A stretch of DNA of 64,000 nt from Corbicula japonica (Eukaryota; Mollusca; Bivalvia; Venerida; Cyrenidae), in NCBI GenBank assembly GCA_038501625.1, contig JAZAYU010001041.1, forward strand, positions 1-64,000, written 5' to 3'. The notes under the pieces are model-generated. The model had not been told where the DNA came from. It ran no database searches and saw only the letters and a program-made list of their open reading frames with translations. The first letter of the stretch is position 1; the number at the start of each line of letters is the position of its first letter. Positions 1-10,299 of this stretch are shown piece after piece. Position numbers and translations under genes: made by a program.

Positions 1-252
1 AAATATATTGAACTAGCGCCAAAATACTAATAAAGTATAAATGCAAATGTGTGTAAATTAAGTTTATTTAAGAATATCGATATTAACCGAAATAACAGAC
101 GTTAAAACAAAACATAAAAATGCGTGTATTGTAATTCAATGAAGCATTCATTAAACTCTTAAAACTTAAGAAAGACAAATGTAGAAATAGGTAAAATTGA
201 CTGTCTGTAAATGAATATGGTACAGGATTACCCTTTTTACTTTCAATGTTAG

Positions 253-2462
253 GGTGGTTAGATTGGAATCTAAACTGGCGCTACCTTTGCTTAGACCGAC
301 CAGAGGCGGGCGACGGCGTCAGAGCGGACGGGAAGAGATTCAACGATTAGCCACGGAAGATGCGCTCAAATGCCCAATGTGTCTGGATACGTTCGAAACC
401 CCGAGAGCGTTAGCCTGTCTTCACACCTTTTGCGAACCATGCTTAGAGTTTTATCTCACAGACTGTAAGGCAGCTATCAAGGATGGAAAGCTTGAAAAGA
501 TCGAGTGCCCGGTATGCGGACACCTGACCTTGCCCCCGGACCTTCTAAAACACCCACATGCCATGGTTAAAGACCTGCCTCTCAATCATTTTATTCTACC
601 CCACCTTGATGGAGTGACACCACGCGACAGAGTGAGTAGGGCGGAATCTAGAAGGAAGAAGAGCGTGAATTTCACCCAGAGTTGTGCATCTTGTGCGGAA
701 AGAGGCGTGGTTCTAGCGGCAATAGCATACTGTCAGGATTGCGAAGACTTTCAGTGCGGAGAGTGCGTGGATAACCACTCTAAAATCAAAATGCTCATCA
801 AACACAAAATTGTCACCATAGAGCGGGTGACTAGTGGGTCACAAATGTCAAACTCGTTTGATAAACACAACGCTTGTCTACGTCACCAGAAGGAAGATTC
901 GCGATTTTACTGCGCAAACCACGATAAACTCCTCTGCAGTAGTTGCTTAATCGCTGACCACAAGGCCTGTGAGATTATTGACGAATTGGAAGAAATGGGG
1001 ATGAAACTAAGACACGATGATCAGACGGAAAAACTCCGTAACAACATGAATGGATTGCAGAAAGCTTTAAATGACATGGTCGAAGCGGTAAGGGCTAATA
1101 ACTACGGTATCAAGCGGGAAACAGAGGAGATACCGCGGAGGATACAGTCCATGAAAGCCAAGGTTCTCCGATTGTTTCAGTACTTGGAAGAAGAAACGGA
1201 ATTGAAAATTCAACAGTTCCAAGAAGAGTTCGGTAAACAAAATTCTGACAAAGCATTTAAATGTAAACAGCTCCTGGTAGCCTATTGAAGGTTCGAGCGC
1301 CTCTCTGGATACTGTGATTGAACATGGCACAAATTCTCAATTGTTTCTTACATTCCAGAAGCTTAAAGATCAACTACAGGAGTATGATGATTTGGTAAAA
1401 GAAGAAAAGGAAAAGTTAATATGCTCTTCGATTCAACTGAAAATAGACGAATCGCTTGATAAAATTGTGAACGCAACAGAACAATTGGGAGAGGTTTTTG
1501 TTGAAAGCATAAAGCCGGACCTGGCCGAACTACCGCCGCTGCTCTTCGCTCGCAGGGAAGACACGGTTTCCGATATGAAACCTGAACTTGTGAAATCTGG
1601 GAGTATGAAAATCACCGACGTTAACATACAGAAAGAATGCATTGCTGCTACATATATGGATAAAAAGCTGGCATTGGTGTTTGAAGTGAAGAACAGAACT
1701 TGGTTTTCTTATACATTTTCGCTCGTTAGCACGGACAAACTTGAAGAAATGTACTCACAGGATCTTAAGAGAGACCCTAAGAATATTGTCTGCATAGACA
1801 GCAATAATTTGGCCATTACATTTCCAAACGGTGGATTTATAGAATTCTATTTGTACACACCTAAAAAGCGAAAGAAACCAATGTCATTTTTTTTAGACCA
1901 TACGATTAAATGCGACATTCGAGATGCCGTCATTTCCAAATACAATAAAACGATGTTTGCATTGAGCGCCGGTAACTATTTTGCGACTTTAACACACGAC
2001 GGAGTCATGAAGCAACTGTTCTATTACAGTATGAGTCTTCGTTCGCAGGAAGAAGATTTCTGGTCTACACAACTTGTTGTAGAACACACTGTTGTAGATT
2101 TTAAGAGAAAGCGGATCTATGTTGTTACATCAAAACCTTGCAAACTATACTCTTTCACAACCAAAGGCGAGGTCATGTTTGTCTATAACTTTGCTGATAG
2201 TGTGAAATATATAGACTTAGACCGCGAAGGTACAATATTCGCGTGCACCGGAAGTAACGAATATGGAGAGCTTTGCCAGATTTCACCGAATACCGGCAAA
2301 GTTCTCCGAACGGTGACCATAGAAACACGGAATCCTCGGATAGTTTGTTTCAACAGAAAGGGTGGAGACTTCTATGTTGTTGAAAATACAGCAAAGAAAA
2401 TAAAATTTGAAAAATATAGATTTAATTCAAAAGAAGAGGAGGACATATTTGAGGATGACTGA
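253..2462 (+). CDS. TRIM/RBCC-type E3 ubiquitin ligase, 5'-partial and frame-broken
   Basis: Probable tripartite-motif protein. The first frame (to the stop at 1288) encodes a C3HC4 RING, with zinc ligands at C40, C43, C55, H57, C60, C63, C85 and C88 counted from the codon at 254. It is followed by B-box-like Cys/His clusters (C144-H175 and C208-H236) and a charged coiled coil (about 245-340). One extra base (T near 1283) then shifts the frame. The second frame runs from about 1284 to 2462, starting with more coiled coil and then about 280 residues of beta-rich repeats such as 'YIDLDREGTIFACTG', which suggest an NHL-like propeller without a clear family match. No in-frame ATG lies upstream of the RING. 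A pyrimidine-rich tract ending in TTAG at 249-252 looks like a 3' splice site, so the start codon is probably in an exon left of the window. By family, such proteins ubiquitinate targets in the cytosol; here that is inferred. It could be a pseudogene or carry a sequencing indel. Confidence 0.75.
1278..1290 (+). pseudogene. Single-base frameshift in the TRIM coding sequence
   Basis: The codons for LLVA are followed by TAT TGA (stop). Skipping one T at about 1283 gives ATT GAA GGT and joins the upstream coiled coil to a frame that stays open to 2462. Neither side of the break shows splice signals, so an intron is unlikely. Confidence 0.7.
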
Positions 2463-2693
2463 AATCTTCAAATTTGTGTTTGTGTGATAAAAACGAAAAT
2501 CCGCCGCACCCCGCTCTACGCAATCGATAATTTGTGAACAGGGTTCTTTTACAAAGACTAGTTTCCAGAACTTTAACAACATAATCTTTGTTTCATATAT
2601 AAATGTACTAGTTATGTGTAAAATTATTCTCTATGTTTTACCGGTATATTCTTTAGTAGATAGTCAATACCATTTAATTTCATTTCATAAACA

Positions 2694-2699
2694 AATAAA
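2694..2699 (+). terminator. Candidate poly(A) signal of the TRIM gene
   Basis: An AATAAA hexamer on the plus strand lies 232 bp after the stop codon in an AT-rich 3' region. It is the first canonical hexamer on this strand after the gene. Confidence 0.45.
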
Positions 2700-3466
2700 A
2701 TTACACAACAGCAAAATTACAAATTATCGAGCTTGTTCCAATTAACAAATTTCTGGGTCTAACCTATATGCCCACGTCCAAACTTAAGCTTAATTGAAAA
2801 CATTTCAACCGATTCCCAATCGTTGTGCACCTTTCATGTGTCTGTTCTGAAATGATGCCGAGGCCTTGATAACTGTTGTCAGTTGTCATCGAATACAACG
2901 ATGTAAGATTATCAGGTAGCTAAGAAGTAGTGCATGGTTCGAGACGACATCCACTTTTGAGGATTTTTATTTCGCATCATGAAAATGTTTTCAGAGTATT
3001 GAAAATCCTGTTTCTGTTTAAAATTATTCAATTAGTATTTTTAAAGCGACAACGAAGAGGACATACCCCATATCCTAACGAGTTCATGTTTTTAGACACC
3101 GACAGCTGCGATAGCTATGACCACCACATACACCTTTTTCGCTTAATCTAGCTAGAGAAATATATCCCAGTTATTTTTCATGCAGTGGTGGGCGTCTGGT
3201 ATGTTGGTCGTCTAAGGGTGGTAATCGACTTACACCGTAGCTCATGTAAAAGTTTATTTTTCTAATGAATGTGATAGTTGTAAGCAATAAGCCACGATTT
3301 TACGATAGTTGTACGAACTTTTGAAGTTTTTTTACATTTTCTTGCTATATCATGGGAATAAAATCATGACGAAATTGACACTTTAAGACTGTTCCAGCAA
3401 AGCTGATTATGCAACTGTACAAACGATTCTCGCTGATGTCTAAACTTGGCAATTTCAGGCTGTCAA

Positions 3467-3592
3467 ATGATCTTTCTTCAAAAAGTATGAAAAAAATAGG
3501 AACCATTTTGACAAAAAAAGTAGGAGAAAGTAGGAAAAAGTAGGAACTTTTTCCACAAAAGTAGGAACTTTTTCCACAAAACTAGTAGTCTT
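3467..3592 (+). repeat. Fragment with short AAAGTAGGA tandem repeats
   Basis: It begins CAGGCTGTCAAATG, close to the end of the element at 50917-52492, and continues into imperfect AAAGTAGGA repeats. It is probably a truncated relative of that element. Confidence 0.45.
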
Positions 3593-3889
3593 TCCAGAGT
3601 CGAACTTCACTCTTTCCGTTACACATTATATGCATCAAGGTCATCCAGCTGAGGCCCCAGCACATAAGTCAGACTGCCACTGGCAACTTAGAGAGATGTC
3701 TATGTGGAGTCAGTATGGGTCAATGGGGCCTCATCTTGGTGAATATAAACAGCACTACAGCAATACCATGGGTTTAGTCTTCCTGCTATTATGAGAGGCG
3801 TTCAAAAAGTAATGCAAATGCTGTTTTACTGCAGAAAAATATTGATTTTTAAGTGTTTCAAGTTATACCTAGATCAGACCTCTTAGCAG

Positions 3890-4190
3890 GCCTGAAAAAA
3901 ACTAGACTATGTCCTGGGGACACTGATGCCCCAAATGGTACAAGAACACTTGTAAAACTAAGGGCCATAACTGTGGTACAACTGGTCGCAAGAAAAAAAC
4001 ATTTTCTTTCTTATCATCTTCACATCCTGCTTGATCAATCTTTGCAAGTTTGAAATAAACTACCCGAGGGTTAATGAGGAGTTGATGCCACAAGATTAGG
4101 GGACAAGTGCAACTCTCTATGACACCCACCTAGGGGACATTACGAGTGCAACTCTACTAGTATATGCCTCACACTTCGTGAGCATAGGCT
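3890..4190 (+). repeat. Small hairpin-ended repeat fragment
   Basis: It begins AACTAGACTATGTCC followed by GGGGACACTGATGCCCC, which resembles the segment at 26672. It ends near a hairpin (CTCAC, loop ACTTC, GTGAG, at 4167-4182). It is probably a shortened member of the tandem-repeat element superfamily described for the XRCC6 introns. Confidence 0.35.
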
Positions 4191-6733
4191 CCAGTCTATG
4201 GAAAAAAAGCCTTTTACTGTAAAATATTTCAAAATAACAAAAAAAATAAATAAAGGATACATTTTAAGTCGGGGATCGGGAAAGTTGGGGATTCCCCTTT
4301 TCACTTTTCTGATCAGGAAATAGTGATTGAAAAATTTCCCGATCGGGAAATAAAATTGACCTTTTTTTATATACCTTGGGGTTTGAGCTTCGGGCATCAC
4401 AGAATACGTTGGAACTACATATTAATTGCATGTATCCGTTCTTAAAACAATTATCTAAAATTCTACCGAGGCCGAATATTTAAAACATTGAGATATTCAA
4501 GCTCAAAGTTGAATGATATTCAAGAAAACCAACCATTTTCAGCACTTTCCCGTTTTGGACATACTTTCCAGAACTGGTAACTGTAATGGCATTTTCTATT
4601 ATAAACTGACATCTAACAACTTTCCTGATCCGGAAAGCGATTTTCAAACCGGAAAATTATTTCAATTCTTGAATGCCGGAAGGAACATGCTTTATACTGC
4701 AAAAATGTCAAAAAAATACTAATTGTGGGATCAAGTGATAATACAGTAAGTTGATCTGATAAAATAGTGCCCATAACTGCATTTAGATTACTTAATAAGT
4801 ATGTCTTAAAGATTAAAGCTTCAGAAATTTTCTAAGGCTGCCACTATCTATGAAAAATCGAAGCAAATTCGTTTCGACTGTTTTATTTAAAACATCACGC
4901 TTCAAGCTGGGGATCCACTACGACCTAGTGGAGCTGTTTCTGGTCTGCAAAGTGGTTGGAAACAGTGGTTCGAGCATAACCATAGCCTGTTTGTGTTATT
5001 CGTATGTAACTAAGCGCTTATTCTTTGTATGAAGCGTAGGCAGTAAAGTTTCATTTTGACAGTTTTATCTAAAAATAAATAAGCTATTACGCTGGCAATG
5101 TCTACCCCGACCTTGCTGAAACAATATCCGGCTTGGCTGAACCCAATGGTTCGAGCCCATTACAGAGCAATCTATTCGCATTTATTTGTTCAAAACAACA
5201 ACACAAAATTCACTTTTTTAAACCAAGAAACAAAATCCCATGTATTGCAGTGAGCCGAACAAACAGCTTAGCCGTCTGTCTAGGATTAGAGGTGAGCCAG
5301 ATGACCTGTTACTTCGAGCTATTACAATTCAGTGAAACACAACATTGTAAATCTTAGTTAAAGTGAGGTATATAATACTAAAGAGAATAGTAGATATGCA
5401 ACGTCTATAAACATCATTTCTTCATATGTAACCTGAGGTAGTTAATCTGTAAAATTAGAACTTGAACCAAACTTTAGAACCAAAGCTCACAAAGGAGTTT
5501 GGTGATAAAATGGTGATCCATGATTTTTAGCCAGTTATTTACAGTATTCTATGACAGCATTACTTTTATAATGTTGTTTTAGATATTAGCATCATTTTTC
5601 ACATATTTGGTGGTCGATTCTCCTATACAGTAACGCATATAATGACAACTGGTAGATTTTTTGTAAAGTACCAGGTTATGCAATTTTTTATTAAGCATAT
5701 GCCTGTTGGAAAATTATAAAGCACCCAAAAGATGACACAATATTCAGAAAATGCGTCAGTATCGCAACATGAAATACAGTTTTTATTATGAGCATTAAAC
5801 GCGCTAGAGCATTTAAGGAACCTTGATTGTTAAACAGCATTTTTTTTAATTTTATGTCAGGGTTCTCCAGGTTTTAATTGTCAACATTTTAACAACATTT
5901 ACGTGACAAAATCCCAGACTGGATCACCTTGATTTTTTATTGGATGGTATATCATGTGGTAAAATTAATTTATATTACATTGGAAACACATACATTTTCT
6001 GCTGCTAATGCATAATTTTCGACAGAAAAAAATCACATTAAAAGTGATCGAAATGTCAAATGATCAAATATTGTTTTAATGTTGCCATTGATAATATAAT
6101 GCAAATATGGGCCAATTTATATCCTCACACTAAGATTCAAACAAACAGGATTCTTCTATTGTTACATTTTTCCTGTTTACAAAGCATCTATTTTTTTAAT
6201 ATATCATCTGTTCGTTTTTAAAGTAATGCATCAACTTCCACTTTCAGGAATGATAGAAAAGAGAAATAAGTTCGTCACCAATAACTTACGTACCATTAAA
6301 ATGCTAAGGAATAAAAATCATATTTAATGATAAACAAGAAAAAATGCTTTACCAGTATGTATACTCTTTTCATATGGGAAAATCTGGAATTTGGGGAAAC
6401 GCACTTTCCAATCTGACCTGAAAGTGAAATACATTTCAAATATTTATTAGATTAAATAAAGTATTTTTTATTATTTTGTCTTCGAAATACCATTGCACGA
6501 TATATATTTTTCGATACCATGACTTGTTTCTTTCAATGCTTTATCCACTTAAAACTTGACAAGTGCATTTGATAATATATGATCATGAAATTAGCATAGA
6601 ATCTAAATTCGGGGTCAAACGTCTCGATAAAATTTTCTGCCATATTAACTTTGTATCACTGAAATTGCTTTCCAAATCAGGAAAGTTGTAACATGTCAGT
6701 CTGCTATAGAATAAGATGAAATGGGCAATTTAA

Positions 6734-6928
6734 CAGCCCCCGAACACGAAGAATATGAAATATATTGCAGGCTCGATTTGATTGAGCATGTTTATGGACA
6801 GTAATGGAAATGCATAATACTTGCCATGCCGCCTAGCCACAAGTTGAGCGCAACTCAATATTTACACAAAATTACAGTTCAATGTAGATGCATCCTCAAC
6901 AATATATGGTATGCATATAGAAAATGCC

Positions 6929-6981
<53 letters not shown>

Positions 6982-7235
6982 TTTGAATACAAATATTACG
7001 TAAATTGTGTGGACTTATATCTTGTATACTTATTTCCCGATTACAGTAGACATAGATGAAAAGGGAACTTTGAAGACCCTCGACCACGACAAATATGAAA
7101 ATATTGCAGGCTCGGTTTGATTGAGCCTGTTCATGGGCAGTAATGGAAATGCTTTTTACTGCCCACGCCGCCTAGCTCCGGTTGAGCGCAACGCAATATT
7201 TACAATAATAAACAGTACAATTTCGATCAATCCCA
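6734..7235 (+). repeat. Two related SINE- or MITE-like copies around a CAGA microsatellite
   Basis: Segments at about 6734-6890 and 7076-7235 share GCAGGCTCG, TTTGATTGAGC, GGCAGTAATGGAAATGC and GTTGAGCGCAAC blocks, so they are copies of one dispersed unit. A shorter piece with the same GCAGGCTCA...GGGCAGTAATG core is at 61225-61265. I do not recognise the family. Confidence 0.55.
6929..6980 (+). repeat. (CAGA)n microsatellite
   Basis: About a dozen uninterrupted CAGA units. Open frames here on both strands (CLSV or TDRQ repeats) are artefacts of the microsatellite. Confidence 0.95.
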
Positions 7236-7462
7236 AACAATTATATGCATATTGCAGTGAACATGGAACCTTTAATGCGGTATTTTCGGATAAATACCTT
7301 TCTATGTTCAGCGGCGTATAGTCCCCAGATGAAAGAATGGGTTTGCCCTAAACGAGAAATCAATGGGCGGAACTAAACAGAATAGAATTTTGAGAGGGGA
7401 TCTTAGAATACCAAGATCTAATTTGTTAACACAGAACTTGGAAAAGTTCCATATCTAGATGT

Positions 7463-7468
<6 letters not shown>

Positions 7469-7536
<68 letters not shown>
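7469..7536 (+). repeat. (CT)n microsatellite
   Basis: An uninterrupted dinucleotide tract of about 34 CT units. The apparent minus-strand protein of alternating R and E is an artefact. Confidence 0.95.
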
Positions 7537-7539
<3 letters not shown>

Positions 7540-7540
<1 letters not shown>

Positions 7541-8390
7541 ATGTATGCTATTCTCATATTCTGTGAGTTTGTTATTTCTCGTTTTAGAGTCCAGGATGTT
7601 CCACGTTGTTTCCATGACGCTGTTATTGTCTTGTTAACGGTAATTCATGCTGAAGAAGGGGTCATCGGTATGTTGTTATATTCGTAATTGGGGCATGTCA
7701 TGGGATAGGTTGTCTTTGATCACAGGGGTTTCAATAGATTTTGAAAATCAGGGGCCATTTGACTTCTGCTGAGAATTTTTAAGGGGTCATAATCAGATAG
7801 TCACGAGTCACATCATGTATTCAGTGAACTAACTTTACACTTAACAAATTGCTTTAATTTCATTTACATTTATGTTCAAGGGTCAAATAGATATTTACTT
7901 CATATTAAAAATGCAATAGACGCAACTTTTTTCTCTTTTTTTTTTGGCTGCTTAATTGATTACTTTTACAAATTTCCCTGCATCACAATGACCCCAAACT
8001 TAGAAAAAGGTGGGGATGATAGTGGAAAAAAACCAACAAATTTGCTTGCATCAAAATTTAAGAATCTGCATCTATTGAAATCACTGGGTCATATTTTTGA
8101 CATTTTTGTTGTTACTGCTTTTGAAATGAACTTTTTCTATTACATTGTATTTGTAAATGACTTATAGGTGATGTTTTTCGCTGTTCGACCAAATGTAATG
8201 TTTTTTAATCGGCGAAGTAAATAGTTAGAACTGTTGTCTGCTTAACTTCATGACGACTTTTTAAGGAATAAGTTTACGAGTTGGAGGGAGAAAACCTTTG
8301 AGTCCACAAAATAATGAACTCAGATTTCTTTATGAAACTGACGCATGGTTATTTAGTTTTTACTTTTAAGGGACTGCAAAGAGTTACACA
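7540..8390. other. Gene-free AT-rich spacer
   Basis: I see no exon, RNA gene or clear repeat in this stretch. Confidence 0.5.
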
Positions 8391-8633
8391 ATGAAAAAGG
8401 TTGAAACCGATGATGCCAATCGGGCCAAGTCAGAACCCGGCGAATTACCGGAAGAGGTGCAGTACACAATTGAGTTGGAAGGAAAAGGGAAGATAAATCT
8501 GTACTTAGTTAGGGATCGGTTGATACATTTACCGGAAGCGATAGTCAAAGATGAAGAAGAGGGGAAGTTCCATACGGTAGAATTTAAAGCAGATGCATGT
8601 AATTCGCCCGCAAAGGGTGTCTTTATTTATTGA
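8391..8633 (+). CDS. Orphan 80-codon ORF, unknown product
   Basis: It opens with ATG and encodes a charged, compositionally normal peptide (motifs 'VQYTIELEGKGKINLYLV', 'KDEEEGKFHTVEFKAD'). Its base composition is less AT-rich than its surroundings, and an AG-ending tract precedes it, so it may be one exon of a larger or decayed gene. The beta-strand-like 'YTIELEGKGKINLYL...VKDEEEG' pattern is loosely like a metalloproteinase propeptide, but I cannot establish that. I see no partner exons nearby. It could be a relic. Confidence 0.35.
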   Translation: MKKVETDDANRAKSEPGELPEEVQYTIELEGKGKINLYLVRDRLIHLPEAIVKDEEEGKFHTVEFKADACNSPAKGVFIY

Positions 8634-8843
8634 AATCTGATTAGTTGGACGGTGACGTCGTTCCTTGAAATGACACAAAAAGTTAGGTCGGCGACAATGA
8701 TTATTTCGCATTTCGCGTGCATAGCTATATACATAACTCATACTGCAAAAACTACCTCACTTGACTATTGGCCCCCAGAAAACCAATAACTCTTGATAAG
8801 ATCTTCGGCAGAGCGATAGATTATTTAACCGATATACCCTTAA

Positions 8844-9270
8844 GGTTCCGCAAACATTGCAAATGGCGAAAAGTGGCTAAATTTTCAAATATTCAAGGAA
8901 AACTTACTTCCTACTTTCACTTTCACTTTGAACCAGGAAGTAAGTTTTCCTTGAATTTCTTGAAACTCCTAACATTATTTTGACGAATCGGCACTAAACA
9001 TTGTAGACCAGCATATACTTATTTCAGGTATGAGTTGCTTTGGTATATTGTTCAGGAATTTCAGAGTTCTCATGCAAACGGTTTTTCTTTTGTTTTAGTA
9101 TATGCTTGGTAATTAGAGAATGAATTAGACTAAATTGAGCTTGCAAACATTTACAACATCCATAGCTAAATACATTTCGTTACTAAAATCTAGGTGGCAA
9201 TAAGTATTTCCCCCAAAATTCAATTTTGAAAATTTAGCCACTTTTCGCCATTTGCAATGTTTGCGGAACC
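8844..9270. mobile_element. TTAA-flanked MITE with long terminal inverted repeats
   Basis: It begins GGTTCCGCAAACATTGC and ends with the exact inverse, GCAATGTTTGCGGAACC. Pairing extends about 50 bp into each end. Both ends abut TTAA (8840-8843 and 9271-9274), the target duplication typical of piggyBac-type elements. It has no transposase, so it is non-autonomous. A second perfect hairpin lies inside (CAAGGAAAACTTACTTCC at 8897-8914 against GGAAGTAAGTTTTCCTTG at 8937-8954). Confidence 0.8.
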
Positions 9271-9536
9271 TTAAGGCAAAAATCGATAAAATAATAGCGG
9301 GCACATTCTTAAGGTATCTTTATTTAACTAAAATAATACGGATTGCGGGGTTAAGATGCTGTTTTAAATAAATTAAAATGGAATATGTTAATTATTTGAA
9401 AGATAACACACGTGTATTCGTATCCGTATTTTAGTTTTCGTAAAGTCTACTTCAACACATGCATTACAGTAACTAACAGAAAATATCATGAAACAACTAT
9501 TTTAAACAGTTCATTTAATCATAATAAAATGAAAGC

Positions 9537-9643
9537 TATATGTTAGGAAAGAAACACGCATGTTTAACGATTCCATTTAAAATAGCGTGTATATGTTAGG
9601 AAAGAAACACGCATGTTTAACGATTCCATTTAAAATAGCGTGT
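9537..9643 (+). repeat. 53-bp direct tandem duplication
   Basis: Two near-identical copies beginning TATATGTTAGGAAAG start at 9537 and 9590. The short period and high identity suggest a recent replication-slippage duplication. Confidence 0.85.
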
Positions 9644-10067
9644 ACCCTTTAGTTTCTGCTTTGCGGGTTACAGTAAAACTGGGCTGGGGGCGAGAATGGG
9701 GTCTGTTTGCGCTGAAATGTTCACTTTAGAGTTCAGCAACTCCAGCAGTTCCCCATTTCTTTCCTGAGTTTGGTTTAAATTATTAAATCCATATTCATAT
9801 AACAATACTATAATTAACATGTAATATCAGGAACCGAGTATAGCAATAATTTTGACACCCGTGTAGACCCAAATAAATTATAAACCCGTGTAATGACGCG
9901 ATATCATTTAGAATAAAGGTGATACACACTTCAAGTTTTTGCGAAATTATTTTTTTTAAAGAAATCTAAATAGGTAATACATGTACCGATTAAGCAACAG
10001 AACTGTAGACTATACTGCGTGTTACGTTGATTGTTTATCAAGACTTAACGTTTTTACTTCCGCAATC

Positions 10068-10297
10068 TTAACCCTTTCCTCCATATATACACACTTTTAC
10101 GCATGTGCGACCAGTGAAGATCCAGATCCGGCAGCACATCTGTGCCAACTGATCAGGATCTGCACTGGTCGCATTTTGGTCAGAGATAACCTAACAAATC
10201 AAAAAGCGAACAGTTTAGACGGCACGGATGTGCCAGCTGATCTGGATCTACACTGTTCGCTATGCAAAAAAGGTGTGTGTATGGAGGAAAGGGTTAA
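10068..10297. mobile_element. TTAACCCTTTCC-ended palindromic MITE (family M2)
   Basis: The ends are TTAACCCTTTCCTCC and GGAGGAAAGGGTTAA (approximate). The interior repeats a 'GATCCAGATC...TGATCAGGATCTGCACTGGTCGC' theme in both orientations. The terminal TTAA fits a TTAA target duplication. The open frame at 9981-10304 is read through this element and is not a gene. Confidence 0.75.
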
Positions 10298-10299
10298 TA

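Larger units (their letters stand above)
2700..6730. other. Gene-free AT-rich spacer
   Basis: No open frame here has a recognisable domain or plausible exon structure. The stretch holds a GTAGGA-repeat fragment (about 3467-3590) and a small hairpin-ended repeat fragment (about 3890-4190). Otherwise I see nothing in it. Confidence 0.6.

Noticed and set aside
2930..3151. 73-codon frame after the TRIM gene
   Set aside because: No domain, poor composition and it follows the presumed poly(A) signal.
6826..7087. Open frames on both strands with TDRQ or CLSV repeats
   Set aside because: They are produced by a (CAGA)n microsatellite.
7418..7615. Minus-strand open frame with a long Arg-Glu repeat
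   Set aside because: It is the translation of a (CT)n microsatellite and has no gene context.
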